NCBI GenBank assembly: GCA_034408935.1 | Contig: DAOUMV010000015.1 | Coordinates: forward strand, 1 to 64,000 | Source of the DNA: DAOUMF01 sp034408935 | Lineage (GTDB): Bacteria > Chloroflexota > Dehalococcoidia > SM23-28-2 > RBG-16-64-32 | Direction of reading: 5' to 3' | DNA: 64,000 nucleotides | Shown here: positions 35,335-43,217 of the stretch, piece after piece | Numbering within the stretch: position 1 is the first letter of the stretch | How the letters are laid out: each line of letters starts with the position of its first letter | Position numbers and translations under genes: made by a program | Notes under the pieces: generated by a model | Databases searched by the model: none | Told to the model about the DNA's origin: nothing | What the model saw: only the letters and a program-made list of their open reading frames with translations

Positions 35335-36438
35335 ATGCGAAGTTCACGATTAATCCGCCTACTTCGGGCTACCGGTTTAGGGGCGGTTGGTATTTCGGGG
35401 CTCCTTATTCTGGCTGCTATGCCAGCGCCAGCCGAAGCCGGACAGATCGGCGGGAAATATATCGAGAACCTCAAATCCTATGGCGGCGCGGGAATTCACG
35501 GGGACATTACTGCGAATGCGGAGCATGTCTGGACGGCAGCGCCGCTGAATTTCGGCGGCCAATTTTGGGGCTTCGAAGACAAGATTAAAGAAACAGAAAA
35601 GGCTGGCGCCAACAACGACAGATTGACCATCAAGGGCAAGGTGCAACACCTGAAGAAAGCACACAATGGAGAACTAGAGCCAAACCCCAACAAGTTGGCC
35701 TTCGAAATAGTAGACGCCGAAGCGGGTAAAAAAGGCGAATTAAGTAAGAAGGGTTTGAACTTCGTCGCCGACCAAATCTCGGTGACGCATAACAAGCATT
35801 TCGACACACTTGCATACACCGCTATGTTCTTGGTTAGTGACGACAAGAAGGAAATCCTGGCGTACCAGTTTACGATCCAAGGTGAGCATACGGAGGACAA
35901 GCCAATCGGGGCTGGGTGCAAAATCAAACCTGATGAACAACTCCCGGCGAATATTTTCGGGTCCTCCGCTTTGCTGGTGGACCCCCATACCGGCGGACTC
36001 GGGCTATCGCTCGCTGTTTCTAACATCTCTCTCGGTGACGTCGTCGAGGCGCAGATCCGATTAGGTTCGCCTGATACACCCGGTCCTATCGTCTTCCCGC
36101 TGAACCCGGGGGCCTTTGAGGCTGTCGACGGGGGGGTTGCTCGTTTTGTTGACGACGCTCAGTTCCCGCTCGGCAACGTTGACGACCTGTTGAGCAACAA
36201 CACGTTCGTGGAGATTGTCACTCCAAGCGGCAGCCTTCGCGGACAATGCCTGGCTCAAGCCGTCGGCGGCACCACCGAACTGGTCGTGGACGTGGGTGAA
36301 CCCGCCGCGGAGCGCGGCACCTCGGCCGGGGACCACACCGCGCCGGTAGCGGCGGCCGTCGCGGCAGGAGCCGTGCTCGCCCTCGCAGCAGGCGGATGGT
36401 ACGCCAGGAGGCGCTTCCGCCATAGGCGGATCTCATGA
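35335..36438 (+). CDS. Exported, membrane-anchored protein with CHRD domain
   Basis: 367 residues from the ATG at 35335 (AAGGGG upstream). Signal peptide MRSSRLIRLLRATGLGAVGI to PAEA. Residues about 36-200 form an unrecognised Lys/Asn-rich domain with low-GC codon use. About 205-305 is a CHRD-like beta domain (SSALLVDPHTGGLGLSLAVS to SGSLRGQ), a fold first seen in chordin and found in bacterial surface proteins. The C-terminus is a hydrophobic helix followed by GGWYARRRFRHRRIS, closely resembling the end of the RTX-type protein (GGYYARRRPLG). The last codons contain the palindrome TCCGCC-ATA-GGCGGA. Role unknown; probably structural or adhesive. Confidence 0.83.
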   Translation: MRSSRLIRLLRATGLGAVGISGLLILAAMPAPAEAGQIGGKYIENLKSYGGAGIHGDITANAEHVWTAAPLNFGGQFWGFEDKIKETEKAGANNDRLTIKGKVQHLKKAHNGELEPNPNKLAFEIVDAEAGKKGELSKKGLNFVADQISVTHNKHFDTLAYTAMFLVSDDKKEILAYQFTIQGEHTEDKPIGAGCKIKPDEQLPANIFGSSALLVDPHTGGLGLSLAVSNISLGDVVEAQIRLGSPDTPGPIVFPLNPGAFEAVDGGVARFVDDAQFPLGNVDDLLSNNTFVEIVTPSGSLRGQCLAQAVGGTTELVVDVGEPAAERGTSAGDHTAPVAAAVAAGAVLALAAGGWYARRRFRHRRIS

Positions 36439-36500
36439 GGCTGCGGTAGGACCCTACTTCACCCTTCGAAGACGCGTCGGCACCATCCGTCGCCGCCCAA

Positions 36501-38006
36501 CTAGCCGAGCACGAGGGCGCTGACGCTGTGGGGCGGCAGCTCCAGACGCGCCAGCGATGAGACGGGCCGCTCCTCGATGCGCAGTCGCTCGGGGTGCTCG
36601 AAATCGTTGCGGGCGAAGGGGCTGTCGGCCGCCAACTGCCTGAGCCTGCCGGATGAGACGGGCTCCACTCCCTCGAAGGCCAGGTCCACGGCCAGGGGCT
36701 GATCCAGGTAGCGGTTCACCAGGAAGACAACCAACTGGCGGCGGTCCTGCGAGGCGGTGGCGGAGGCGTCCAGGTAGGGGATGCCGGTCAGGTCTTCTCC
36801 CATCATGGCCTGGAAGCTCTCGGGGACGTCTGCCCAGACGGGGGTGTTGAACGTCTCGCCTTCCACCTGGCACTCCAAGGCCAGGGGCCGCGTCTCCTCC
36901 ACGTACAGACGGTTGACGAGATAGCCAGCGGTCTCAAAGAGACGGGACTCATCAGTCTGGACTATGCCCAGCATGTTGACGAGTTGGGCGATCATCCCAA
37001 TCTCCACACGGGGCGCCCGTTCATGGATGCGGTTGAAGGTGCCGGCGAACATGAGGCCGGCCCGCAGGTCGTAATTGACGGCCACGCAATTGTCCCAGGC
37101 GCACCAGAGGTTCCACTCGTCGAAAGAGATGCGTACCGGTGAGTCGGCTCCGAAGGCGCGGTCGATATCGGCCAAGACGTCGTCCACGTTGCGAATCAGG
37201 GCGTAGGGTCCGGCCACCACGGACCAGTAATCAGGCTCATCGTCGCGAAGGGGGCGCATGCCTGGCACCGGCGGGTGGAAGGCGTGAACGGACACGTAGT
37301 CCATAGTCGGGCCCGCGGCACGGAGGAGGTCTGCCGTGAACGGCGAGTAGGTTCGGGGCGCCCCGGTGGCCAGCAGCCGAACCTCGGGATCCACCGCACG
37401 GATCTTCTCCGCGAACTGGAGGAAGTGCCTACCGTACTCGTCGCCGCTGCAGTGGCCGGTCTCCCAGAAGCCGAACACTTCGTTGCCCACGCCGACGACG
37501 CTCACGCTGGCCGGGCTTTCGGCGCGCCGGTTGCAGTAGGCAATCCATTCGGCCGCCTCCTCCGGCGAGCCGGTGCCGTGGTTCACGTTCAGGTAGGGCT
37601 GACAGCCCAGCCTGGCGCACAAGGTGAGGTACTCATCCGTGCCGAAGGCGTTGGTCTCGGGCGGGCCAATGATAGGCGCGATCTCCGGACGACCCCAGCG
37701 CTTGACCCATCGGGTCCAGTACTGCTCCTCGTAGCGGGGGCGTCCGTCTTTGGGGCCGATGCCGTCCCGCCAGTGGTATTCGTCGGAGAAGCAGCCGCCC
37801 GGGTAGCGCAGGATGGGGACGCGCAGGGCACGGAGAGCCTCCATGACGTCGCGGCGGAAGCCGTGCTCGTCTGCGAGAGGCGAGCCGGGCTCGAATATGC
37901 CCCTGTAGATGCAGCGGCCCATGTGCTCGATGAACTGCCCGTAGATGAGCGGGCTGATATGACCTCGTACCCTATCGGCGCGGATACGAAGGCGGGCTCG
38001 TTTCAT
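36501..38006 (-). CDS. Alpha-L-arabinofuranosidase (GH51)
   Basis: 501 residues. It removes terminal alpha-L-arabinofuranosyl groups from plant or microbial polysaccharides by a retaining mechanism. The N-terminal (beta/alpha)8 barrel starts IYGQFIEHMGRCIYRGIFEP, followed by RYPGGCFSDEYHWRDGIGP, both diagnostic. The acid/base Glu is in VVGVGNEVFGFW and the nucleophile Glu in RISFDEWNLW. The C-terminal beta domain ends LPPHSVSALVLG. There is no signal peptide, so it acts inside the cell on imported oligosaccharides. The neighbours on both sides do not form an obvious sugar-use operon. Confidence 0.93.
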   Translation of the reverse strand: MKRARLRIRADRVRGHISPLIYGQFIEHMGRCIYRGIFEPGSPLADEHGFRRDVMEALRALRVPILRYPGGCFSDEYHWRDGIGPKDGRPRYEEQYWTRWVKRWGRPEIAPIIGPPETNAFGTDEYLTLCARLGCQPYLNVNHGTGSPEEAAEWIAYCNRRAESPASVSVVGVGNEVFGFWETGHCSGDEYGRHFLQFAEKIRAVDPEVRLLATGAPRTYSPFTADLLRAAGPTMDYVSVHAFHPPVPGMRPLRDDEPDYWSVVAGPYALIRNVDDVLADIDRAFGADSPVRISFDEWNLWCAWDNCVAVNYDLRAGLMFAGTFNRIHERAPRVEIGMIAQLVNMLGIVQTDESRLFETAGYLVNRLYVEETRPLALECQVEGETFNTPVWADVPESFQAMMGEDLTGIPYLDASATASQDRRQLVVFLVNRYLDQPLAVDLAFEGVEPVSSGRLRQLAADSPFARNDFEHPERLRIEERPVSSLARLELPPHSVSALVLG

Positions 38007-38072
38007 GACATCGGCTCCTTGGGTACCACATCGCGTGTCGGGGTTTCGCAGGGGTGCGGCCAGAGCTTAGTG

Positions 38073-38486
38073 CTACTCTCCGATGATCTTGATGACGACG
38101 CGCTTGCGGCGCCGCCCATCGAACTCGGCATAGAAGACCTGCTCCCAGGGGCCCAAGTCCAGCTTGCCATCGGTGACCGGCAGGAGCGCCTGGTGGTGGA
38201 TCAAGGTCCGTTTCAGGTGAGCGTCGCCGTTGTCCTCGCCCGTCCGATGGTGCCGGTAGTCCTTGCCATACGGGGCGAGCGAGTCCAGCAGCTCCCAGAA
38301 GTCGTGCCAAAGCCCGGGCTCATTATCGTTGACCCAGATACCAGCGGTGATGTGCATGGCGCCCACGAGGCAGAACCCCTCGACGATGCCGGACTGACGA
38401 ACGCGCTGGCTCACCTCTTCGGTGATGTTGATGAGACCGCGGCGCTCCGGAGTATCGAACCATAGGTAGTCGGTGTAGCTCTTCAT
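38073..38486 (-). CDS. YjbQ/UPF0047 family protein
   Basis: 137 residues, normal for the family. Conserved motifs: AMHITAGIWVNDNEPGLWHD, NGDAHLKRTLIHHQALLPV, and GKLDLGPWEQVFYAEFDGRR. Three conserved histidines/aspartates bind a metal in known structures. YjbQ has been reported to have weak thiamin phosphate synthase activity, but its real role is unsettled. It follows the saccharopine-dehydrogenase-like gene and precedes the arabinofuranosidase on the same strand. Confidence 0.9.
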   Translation of the reverse strand: MKSYTDYLWFDTPERRGLINITEEVSQRVRQSGIVEGFCLVGAMHITAGIWVNDNEPGLWHDFWELLDSLAPYGKDYRHHRTGEDNGDAHLKRTLIHHQALLPVTDGKLDLGPWEQVFYAEFDGRRRKRVVIKIIGE

Positions 38487-38591
38487 GACCCTCCCCTGAG
38501 GCTATGCCGGCAGCGGCCGCACTGGCGCTGTGCCCGAGCGGCGCGAGCACCATGCGCCACCTCCAGCGGGTCTGGCTTCTTCTTCGACAAG

Positions 38592-39710
38592 TTAGGCTAG
38601 GGGCTTAGTCATGGCAAGGTCTTCGAAGGCCTCAATTCCCTTCTCTCTGATCATCGGCAGGAAGGTGACCGGGTCCAGGCAAGCCTCCGGCGCGTACACA
38701 CCACCTTTTTCGACGGTCAGCTCTTTGCGGCCGAGCATCTGTGCCCCCACGGACAGACAGAGGCCTGTGGCCTCGCGCATCCGACCTATGCCGCACACCA
38801 TGCGATGGACCTTCTCGCCGTCCTTCTCGCCCCAGACGTCGACGCGTAGCGCTCCCGGCGTCGGCTGCCGTCGGCCAGTGAGACGCTCGATGGGCGCGAG
38901 AAGACGGGCCGTCCAGTCGATGCGCCTGTCGCTGGCGAAGAAGCCCCACCGAGCAGGCCATATGAACAGGTGGGCACCCCGACCGAAGCCCATGAAGAAG
39001 TTGCACTCGTCCAGGCCGCGGAGGGAGCGAGGGACCGTTACGGGCTCGGCATGGCCCATGTTCCAGACCTTGATGCGACCGAAACGGGGGAACTCCACCA
39101 CGCGCTCCTCCTTGCATGCTGGCATCATCCCCGGTCTCCTCCAGCGCCAGAGTGCAACCTCGCCGCTGATGATGTACATCATGTGCTTGAATACGGCCTC
39201 GCCTCCGCCCCCGGTCAGGGGCTGGTACACGTTTACGTCGACCCGCCGCGCCTTATCCATCTGCCCAGCCAGGTGGCGGATGGCAACGTTAGAGAGGCCC
39301 GGGCTGGTGCCGAGACCGGTGATGATCGTGCGGCCGACCTCCCGAGCAGGTTTATCAAGTTCGTCCAGGACAGCCTGGGCGGCGCTCCAGTCGTCGCAGA
39401 TGCTGGCGTAGTCGACGCCCGCTTCGATCGCCGCCCGAGCCAGCCTGGTCTCGAAGCGGAAGAAGGGCCCCAGGGCGGAAGCGACGACATCGTAGCCCCG
39501 CATCGCCTCGACGACGGCGGCGTGGTCGTTGGCGTCCACCGCCTTGACGTCGACCGCAGTTCCCTGGCCTCGCAGCGTCGCGGCGATCTTTCCAGCGGCG
39601 TTCGCATCGCGGTCAGCGATGGTCACCTGCTCGACGCCGGACGAGCCCGCCAGGTCCTCGACGGCCCTGCTGCCCATGTCTCCGGCGCCACCGAAAACGA
39701 TGATCTTCAT
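38592..39710 (-). CDS. Saccharopine dehydrogenase-like NAD(P)-binding protein
   Basis: 372 residues. The N-terminal Rossmann fold has KIIVFGGAGDMGSRAVEDLA, then VTIADRDANAAGKIAATL and YDVVASALGPFFRFETRLAR. The pattern DYASICDDWSAAQAVLD and ITGLGTSPGLSNVAIRHLA is typical of the saccharopine dehydrogenase/LYS9-like superfamily. The C-terminal substrate domain is diverged, so the substrate is unknown; lysine metabolism should not be assumed. AGGAGG lies close upstream of the ATG at 39710. Confidence 0.85.
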   Translation of the reverse strand: MKIIVFGGAGDMGSRAVEDLAGSSGVEQVTIADRDANAAGKIAATLRGQGTAVDVKAVDANDHAAVVEAMRGYDVVASALGPFFRFETRLARAAIEAGVDYASICDDWSAAQAVLDELDKPAREVGRTIITGLGTSPGLSNVAIRHLAGQMDKARRVDVNVYQPLTGGGGEAVFKHMMYIISGEVALWRWRRPGMMPACKEERVVEFPRFGRIKVWNMGHAEPVTVPRSLRGLDECNFFMGFGRGAHLFIWPARWGFFASDRRIDWTARLLAPIERLTGRRQPTPGALRVDVWGEKDGEKVHRMVCGIGRMREATGLCLSVGAQMLGRKELTVEKGGVYAPEACLDPVTFLPMIREKGIEAFEDLAMTKPLA

Positions 39711-39860
39711 GCCTGTCCTCCTTTAGCCCGGCGCGAGCTGCGATGGCTCGGTCACGCTTATCGCGTAGTATAGTGGATGCGCGGCTCCATGGCGGCATCT
39801 ATTCTACGCCATCGCAGACCGGTTCCCAACGGTGGACTTCGGCCTCAGACGTTGCTGCCG

Positions 39861-40337
39861 CTATTCACGCCCCGGGATCACGACAGGGCACTCCGGCCAC
39901 GTAATCCAACCTGTCGCCCTCGCGGTTTCTCTCTGACCGACAGCATCGGTCAATATGAGCACGTATTTTAGCTGCTGCCGGCCCTCCCGACATCGCGGCT
40001 CGTCCAGCAGGGAGCCCGCTCGACTCCAGACGGAGTAGGTCTTCGGATCCGATGGCGGGTCCGAATACTCTCTCCGCACGATGCCCATGATCGGCTCGCA
40101 GCCGCCGGATGCCGCCCATTCGACCGTCACCTCGAAGCTGACCTCGTCGGACAGCCCGTTGGTTACCTCATCTACCCAGATCTCAAGGCCAAGGCGCTCC
40201 AGGCGCGGGCAGCCGTCGACGTAAGGCGTATCAGGATGATCGAACGGCGGCAACTCCCGCGACGCAGCCACGCTGAAATAGACCCCGGCCGCCAATATCA
40301 GGAGGACGCACGCGCCGAGGATCGTCTGCCGAGACAT
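39861..40337 (-). CDS. Small exported or membrane-anchored protein, unknown function
   Basis: 158 residues starting at MSRQTILGACVLLILAAGVYFSVA, an N-terminal signal anchor. An upstream extension of the frame runs through tRNA-Met and is not used. The rest (ELPPFDHPDTPYVDGCPRLERLGLEIWVDEVTN..., here shortened) has four or five cysteines and looks like one extracellular beta domain: DEVSFEVTVEWAASGGCEP, LKYVLILTDAVGQ and WITWPECPVVIPG suggest an Ig-like fold. I do not recognise a family. Confidence 0.65.
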   Translation of the reverse strand: MSRQTILGACVLLILAAGVYFSVAASRELPPFDHPDTPYVDGCPRLERLGLEIWVDEVTNGLSDEVSFEVTVEWAASGGCEPIMGIVRREYSDPPSDPKTYSVWSRAGSLLDEPRCREGRQQLKYVLILTDAVGQRETARATGWITWPECPVVIPGRE

Positions 40338-40375
40338 CCTCAACGTTAATCGCCCCCTCTGAGATCCAAGTGCGC

Positions 40376-40451
40376 TGGTGGCAGGGGCGGGATTCGAACC
40401 CGCGACACATGGCTTATGAAGCCACTGCTCTAACCGCTGAGCTACCCTGCC
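40376..40451 (-). tRNA. tRNA-Met (elongator type), anticodon CAT, CCA encoded
   Basis: Complete cloverleaf: acceptor GGCAGGG/CCCTGCC with discriminator A and CCA, D arm GCTC/GAGC, anticodon stem GTGGC/GCCAT with loop TTCATAA, T arm GCGGG TTCGAAT CCCGC. The G1-C72 pair rules out the initiator. A tRNA-Ile with modified C34 cannot be excluded by eye. Confidence 0.93.
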
Positions 40452-40563
40452 ACGCATGGCGAGTGTAGCAACGGGAGGACGCGCTGGTCAACGAATGCCC
40501 CAGCCCACGCACAGCGAGGCGCCGTTGAGGGGCCGCCTCCGCCCGCGATAGAATGTGTGTGCG

Positions 40564-42447
40564 ATGGCCACCGACCGGACAGTCGCCCGTATGGGCGCGC
40601 CCCCGAACCAGCTCCTCGACCAGGTGCGCGCCCTGCCCACCCGGCCGGGCGTGTACATCTTTCGCGACGCCAAGGGCGGCGTCATCTACGTGGGCAAGGC
40701 GGCGTCCCTGAGGAGCCGCGTGCGCTCCTACTTCGGCTCGCCGCACAGCCTCGAGCCCAAGACGCGCCGCCTGGTCGGCAGCATCGCCGAGATCGAGCAT
40801 GTGGTAACGGCCAGCGCCCAGGAGGCACTCATCCTGGAGGCGAGCCTGGTCAAGCGCTACCAGCCGCACTTCAACATCCGGCTCAAGGACGACAAGCACT
40901 ACCCCTACCTGAAGATCGACCTGTCATCGGAGTGGCCGAGGGTGGAGATCACACGCCGAGTGCTGGACGACGGCGCCCGCTACTTCGGGCCCTACGCCTC
41001 GGCGGGATCGGTCCGGCACACCCTTGACCTCGTGAAGAAACTCTTCCCCTGGCGGTCGTGCACGAAGGCGATCACCGGCGACGACCCACGCCCGTGTCTT
41101 GACTACTACATCCACCGCTGCATCGCTCCCTGCGCCTCCCTCTGCTCCAAGGAGGAGTACGATGACGTGATCCGCCAGGTGATCCTCTTCCTGGAGGGGC
41201 GCACCCAGGAGGTGACCCGCGACCTCCGCCTCCAGATGGGGCAGGCGTCGGAGGAGCTCGATTTCGAGCGGGCGGCCCTCCTGCGCGATCAGGTCCGCGC
41301 CATCGAGCGGACTACGGAGCGGCAGCTCATGGAGATGCCGGAGCGAGTGGACGTGGACGTCTTCGGCCTGGCGCGGGAGAACGCGGAGGCCTGCGTGCAG
41401 GTGTTCTTCGTGCGCCGGGGCAACGTCATCGGCCGCGACAACTTCGCCCTCGACGGCACCGCCGACGAGCCGGAGGCGGACGTCCTGGCCAGCTTCCTCA
41501 AGCAGTTCTACCAGTCGGCAGCGTATGTGCCGCAGCGGGTGCTCCTCCCCTTCCCCGTTACCGACCAGCCCCTCATCGAGGAGTGGCTATCGCAGCGGCG
41601 CGGCAAACGTGCGCGGGTGTTGGCGCCGCAGCGGGGCGACAAGCGGGCGCTGGTGCAGACGGCAACCGACAACGCCCGCGAGTCGCTCCAGATGGCGCGG
41701 GCCCGCTGGCTGGCCGACGAGGGCAAGGCCCGCAAGGCGCTGGCGGAGCTTCAGGAGGAGTTGAACCTGCCCTCGTTACCCCGGCGCATCGAGTGCTACG
41801 ACATCTCGAACATACAGGGCGCCGCCGCCGTGGGGTCGATGGTGGTGTTCGGCGACGGGCGCCCGCGGCCGGCGGAGTACCGTCGCTTCCGCATCAAGTC
41901 CGTCGCCGGGGCCGACGACTTCGCCATGCTGCAGGAGGTGCTGCGCCGCCGCTTCAAGCGGGCGGGCGAGGTGATGGAGGAGCGGGCAAAGGCAGGGGCC
42001 GACGGCGACGAGTCGTTCGGGGCGGTGCCGGATCTGGTGATCGTGGACGGGGGCAAGGGCCAGGTGTCGGCGGCCCACGACGAGATGCGCAACCTGGGCG
42101 TCGGGAACATCCCCCTGGCGGGGCTGGCGAAGCGGTTCGAGGAGTTGTTCGTGAAGGACGTGTCGGAGCCGATAGTGCTGCCGCGGACGTCGCAGGCCCT
42201 CTACCTGGTGCAGCGCATCCGCGACGAGGCACACCGCTTTGCGATAACGTACCACCGCAAGGTGCGGGCGAAGGCAGGGATGCGATCGGCGCTGGACGCC
42301 GTGCCGGGGGTGGGGCCGAAGCGGAAGAAGGCGCTGCTGCGGAAGTTCGGGTCGGTGAAGGCGATCCGCGAGGCGGGGGTGGAGGAGATCGCGGCGACGC
42401 CGGGGTTCACGCGGTCGCTGGCGGAGAAGGTGCTGGCGGGGCTGTGA
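40564..42447 (+). CDS. uvrC: UvrABC excinuclease subunit C
   Basis: 627 residues. UvrC makes both incisions around a lesion during nucleotide excision repair after loading by UvrA and UvrB. Domains: GIY-YIG nuclease (about 20-100, PGVYIFRDAKGGVIYVGKAA), the central cysteine region (PCLDYYIHRCIAPC), UVR motif (DFERAALLRDQVRAIE), RNase H-like nuclease (RIECYDISNIQGAAAVGSMV and DLVIVDGGKGQ), and a C-terminal double helix-hairpin-helix (AVPGVGPKRKKALLRKFG). The final 28 residues (AIREAGVEEIAATPGF onward) are encoded again downstream at 42605-42692 and partly at 43187-43214. The start at 40564 is likely; 40555 (GTG) and 40591 are alternatives. Confidence 0.95.
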   Translation: MATDRTVARMGAPPNQLLDQVRALPTRPGVYIFRDAKGGVIYVGKAASLRSRVRSYFGSPHSLEPKTRRLVGSIAEIEHVVTASAQEALILEASLVKRYQPHFNIRLKDDKHYPYLKIDLSSEWPRVEITRRVLDDGARYFGPYASAGSVRHTLDLVKKLFPWRSCTKAITGDDPRPCLDYYIHRCIAPCASLCSKEEYDDVIRQVILFLEGRTQEVTRDLRLQMGQASEELDFERAALLRDQVRAIERTTERQLMEMPERVDVDVFGLARENAEACVQVFFVRRGNVIGRDNFALDGTADEPEADVLASFLKQFYQSAAYVPQRVLLPFPVTDQPLIEEWLSQRRGKRARVLAPQRGDKRALVQTATDNARESLQMARARWLADEGKARKALAELQEELNLPSLPRRIECYDISNIQGAAAVGSMVVFGDGRPRPAEYRRFRIKSVAGADDFAMLQEVLRRRFKRAGEVMEERAKAGADGDESFGAVPDLVIVDGGKGQVSAAHDEMRNLGVGNIPLAGLAKRFEELFVKDVSEPIVLPRTSQALYLVQRIRDEAHRFAITYHRKVRAKAGMRSALDAVPGVGPKRKKALLRKFGSVKAIREAGVEEIAATPGFTRSLAEKVLAGL

Positions 42448-42454
42448 CGACGGC

Positions 42455-42593
42455 TGTCATCCTGAGCGCAGCGAAGGATCTCACCATTGGCGATGAAGGA
42501 CGCCAGGCTCCTTCGGATGCTTGCCCCACCCCAGATTCCTTCGCGGAGCATCGTTCTGGCGCGTTGCACATCCAATCGCCGCTCAGAATGACG
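42455..42593. mobile_element. MITE-like element with imperfect terminal inverted repeats
   Basis: Ends TGTCATCCTGAGCG (42455-42468) and CGCTCAGAATGACG (42580-42593) are inverted repeats with 12 of 14 matches. The 139-base body has no gene. It fills the space between uvrC copies 1 and 2. The TCATCCTGAGCG/GAATGAC type of end is common in intergenic repeats of many genomes. Confidence 0.65.
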
Positions 42594-42604
42594 AGAAAGG
42601 GAAC

Positions 42605-42692
42605 GGCGATCCGTGAGGCCGGGGTGGAGGAGATCGCGGCGACGCCGGGGTTCACCCGCTCCCTGGCGGAGAAGGTTCTAGCGGGGCTGTAG
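42605..42692 (+). pseudogene. Second copy of the uvrC C-terminal coding end
   Basis: Encodes AIREAGVEEIAATPGF and the rest of the UvrC tail with its own TAG stop, but has no start of its own. It differs from the functional copy only at synonymous sites, so it has a history as a working uvrC end. Confidence 0.85.
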
Positions 42693-42725
42693 TGACTGCT
42701 TTCGATACATGATGGAGGACGCGAA

Positions 42726-43181
42726 TTGGCTGGCCCAATACCGAGATACTATCCATTCATTGTAAAGACAGTTCAGGAGCGCTATGACGATGAATGTTGG
42801 CCATGGCCAGGCGGCCGTAATCGTGCCGGCTACGGCTACCTTCGCTACAGAGGGCGATACCTGAAAGCTGCTGACGTGGCATATGAAGCGCGCTTCGGTC
42901 CGTATTCGAGAGGGCTCGTGCTGGACCACAAATGCCGAAACAAGGGTTGCTGGAATCCCGCTCACTTGGAGCCCGTCTCTCCTCGTGAGAATACACGGCG
43001 AGCTTTCAGCGACCAAGAAATTGTGCGGGCGAAAATTCCCGAGCCCCGAACCTACACCCTGTTGCTGCAACTAGATACTCACACTGGCGAGCGTCTTGAG
43101 ATGCTCGCACGCAACAGAGGGATGGCACACGAAAGCCTGGCCCGCATGTGGCTCTTGGAGCGCCTGGACCAAGAGGGATAA
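42726..43181 (+). CDS. HNH endonuclease with C-terminal ribbon-helix-helix-like domain
   Basis: 151 residues from a TTG start with GGAGG seven bases upstream. The N-terminal HNH domain is of the phage/homing type: DDECWPWPGGRNRAGYGYLR, then GLVLDHKCRNKGCWNPAHLE (His of LDHKC, two Cys, Asn and His of NPAHL) and PVSPRENTRRA. The C-terminal 40 residues (YTLLLQLDTHTGERLEMLAR to ARMWLLERL) look like a ribbon-helix-helix DNA-binding domain. It lies between copies 2 and 3 of the uvrC 3' end and has lower GC (about 53 percent) than uvrC. The reading frame is intact, so it may be active. A free-standing homing endonuclease that targets the uvrC 3' end is the likely role. Confidence 0.88.
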   Translation: MAGPIPRYYPFIVKTVQERYDDECWPWPGGRNRAGYGYLRYRGRYLKAADVAYEARFGPYSRGLVLDHKCRNKGCWNPAHLEPVSPRENTRRAFSDQEIVRAKIPEPRTYTLLLQLDTHTGERLEMLARNRGMAHESLARMWLLERLDQEG

Positions 43182-43186
43182 AGCTA

Positions 43187-43214
43187 GGCGGAGAAGGTGC
43201 TCGCGGGGCTATAG
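43187..43214 (+). pseudogene. Third, 28-bp remnant of the uvrC 3' end
   Basis: Reads in frame as AEKVLAGL-stop and ends 3 bases before the convergent cytochrome c stop codon. It probably marks the original end of uvrC before insertion. Confidence 0.75.
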
Positions 43215-43217
43215 GCC

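Larger units (their letters stand above)
42361..43214 (+). repeat. Three copies of the uvrC 3' end (full, 88-bp, 28-bp)
   Basis: Copy 1 (42361-42447) is the functional end. Copy 2 (42605-42692) encodes the same 28 residues and a stop, with only synonymous changes (CGC to CGT, GCG to GCC, ACGCGGTCG to ACCCGCTCC, GTGCTG to GTTCTA, TGA to TAG). Copy 3 (43187-43214) encodes AEKVLAGL and TAG, again only synonymous. Copy 3 ends 3 bases before the convergent cytochrome c gene. Confidence 0.92.

Noticed and set aside
39861..40457. Long start for the small exported protein
   Set aside because: The first 40 codons cross tRNA-Met (RGRVAQRLEQWLHKP is the usual translation of a tRNA).
42448..42604. A group I or II intron between the uvrC end copies
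   Set aside because: The insert is only about 157 bases, has no intron core, and copy 1 already ends in a stop codon, so splicing is not needed.
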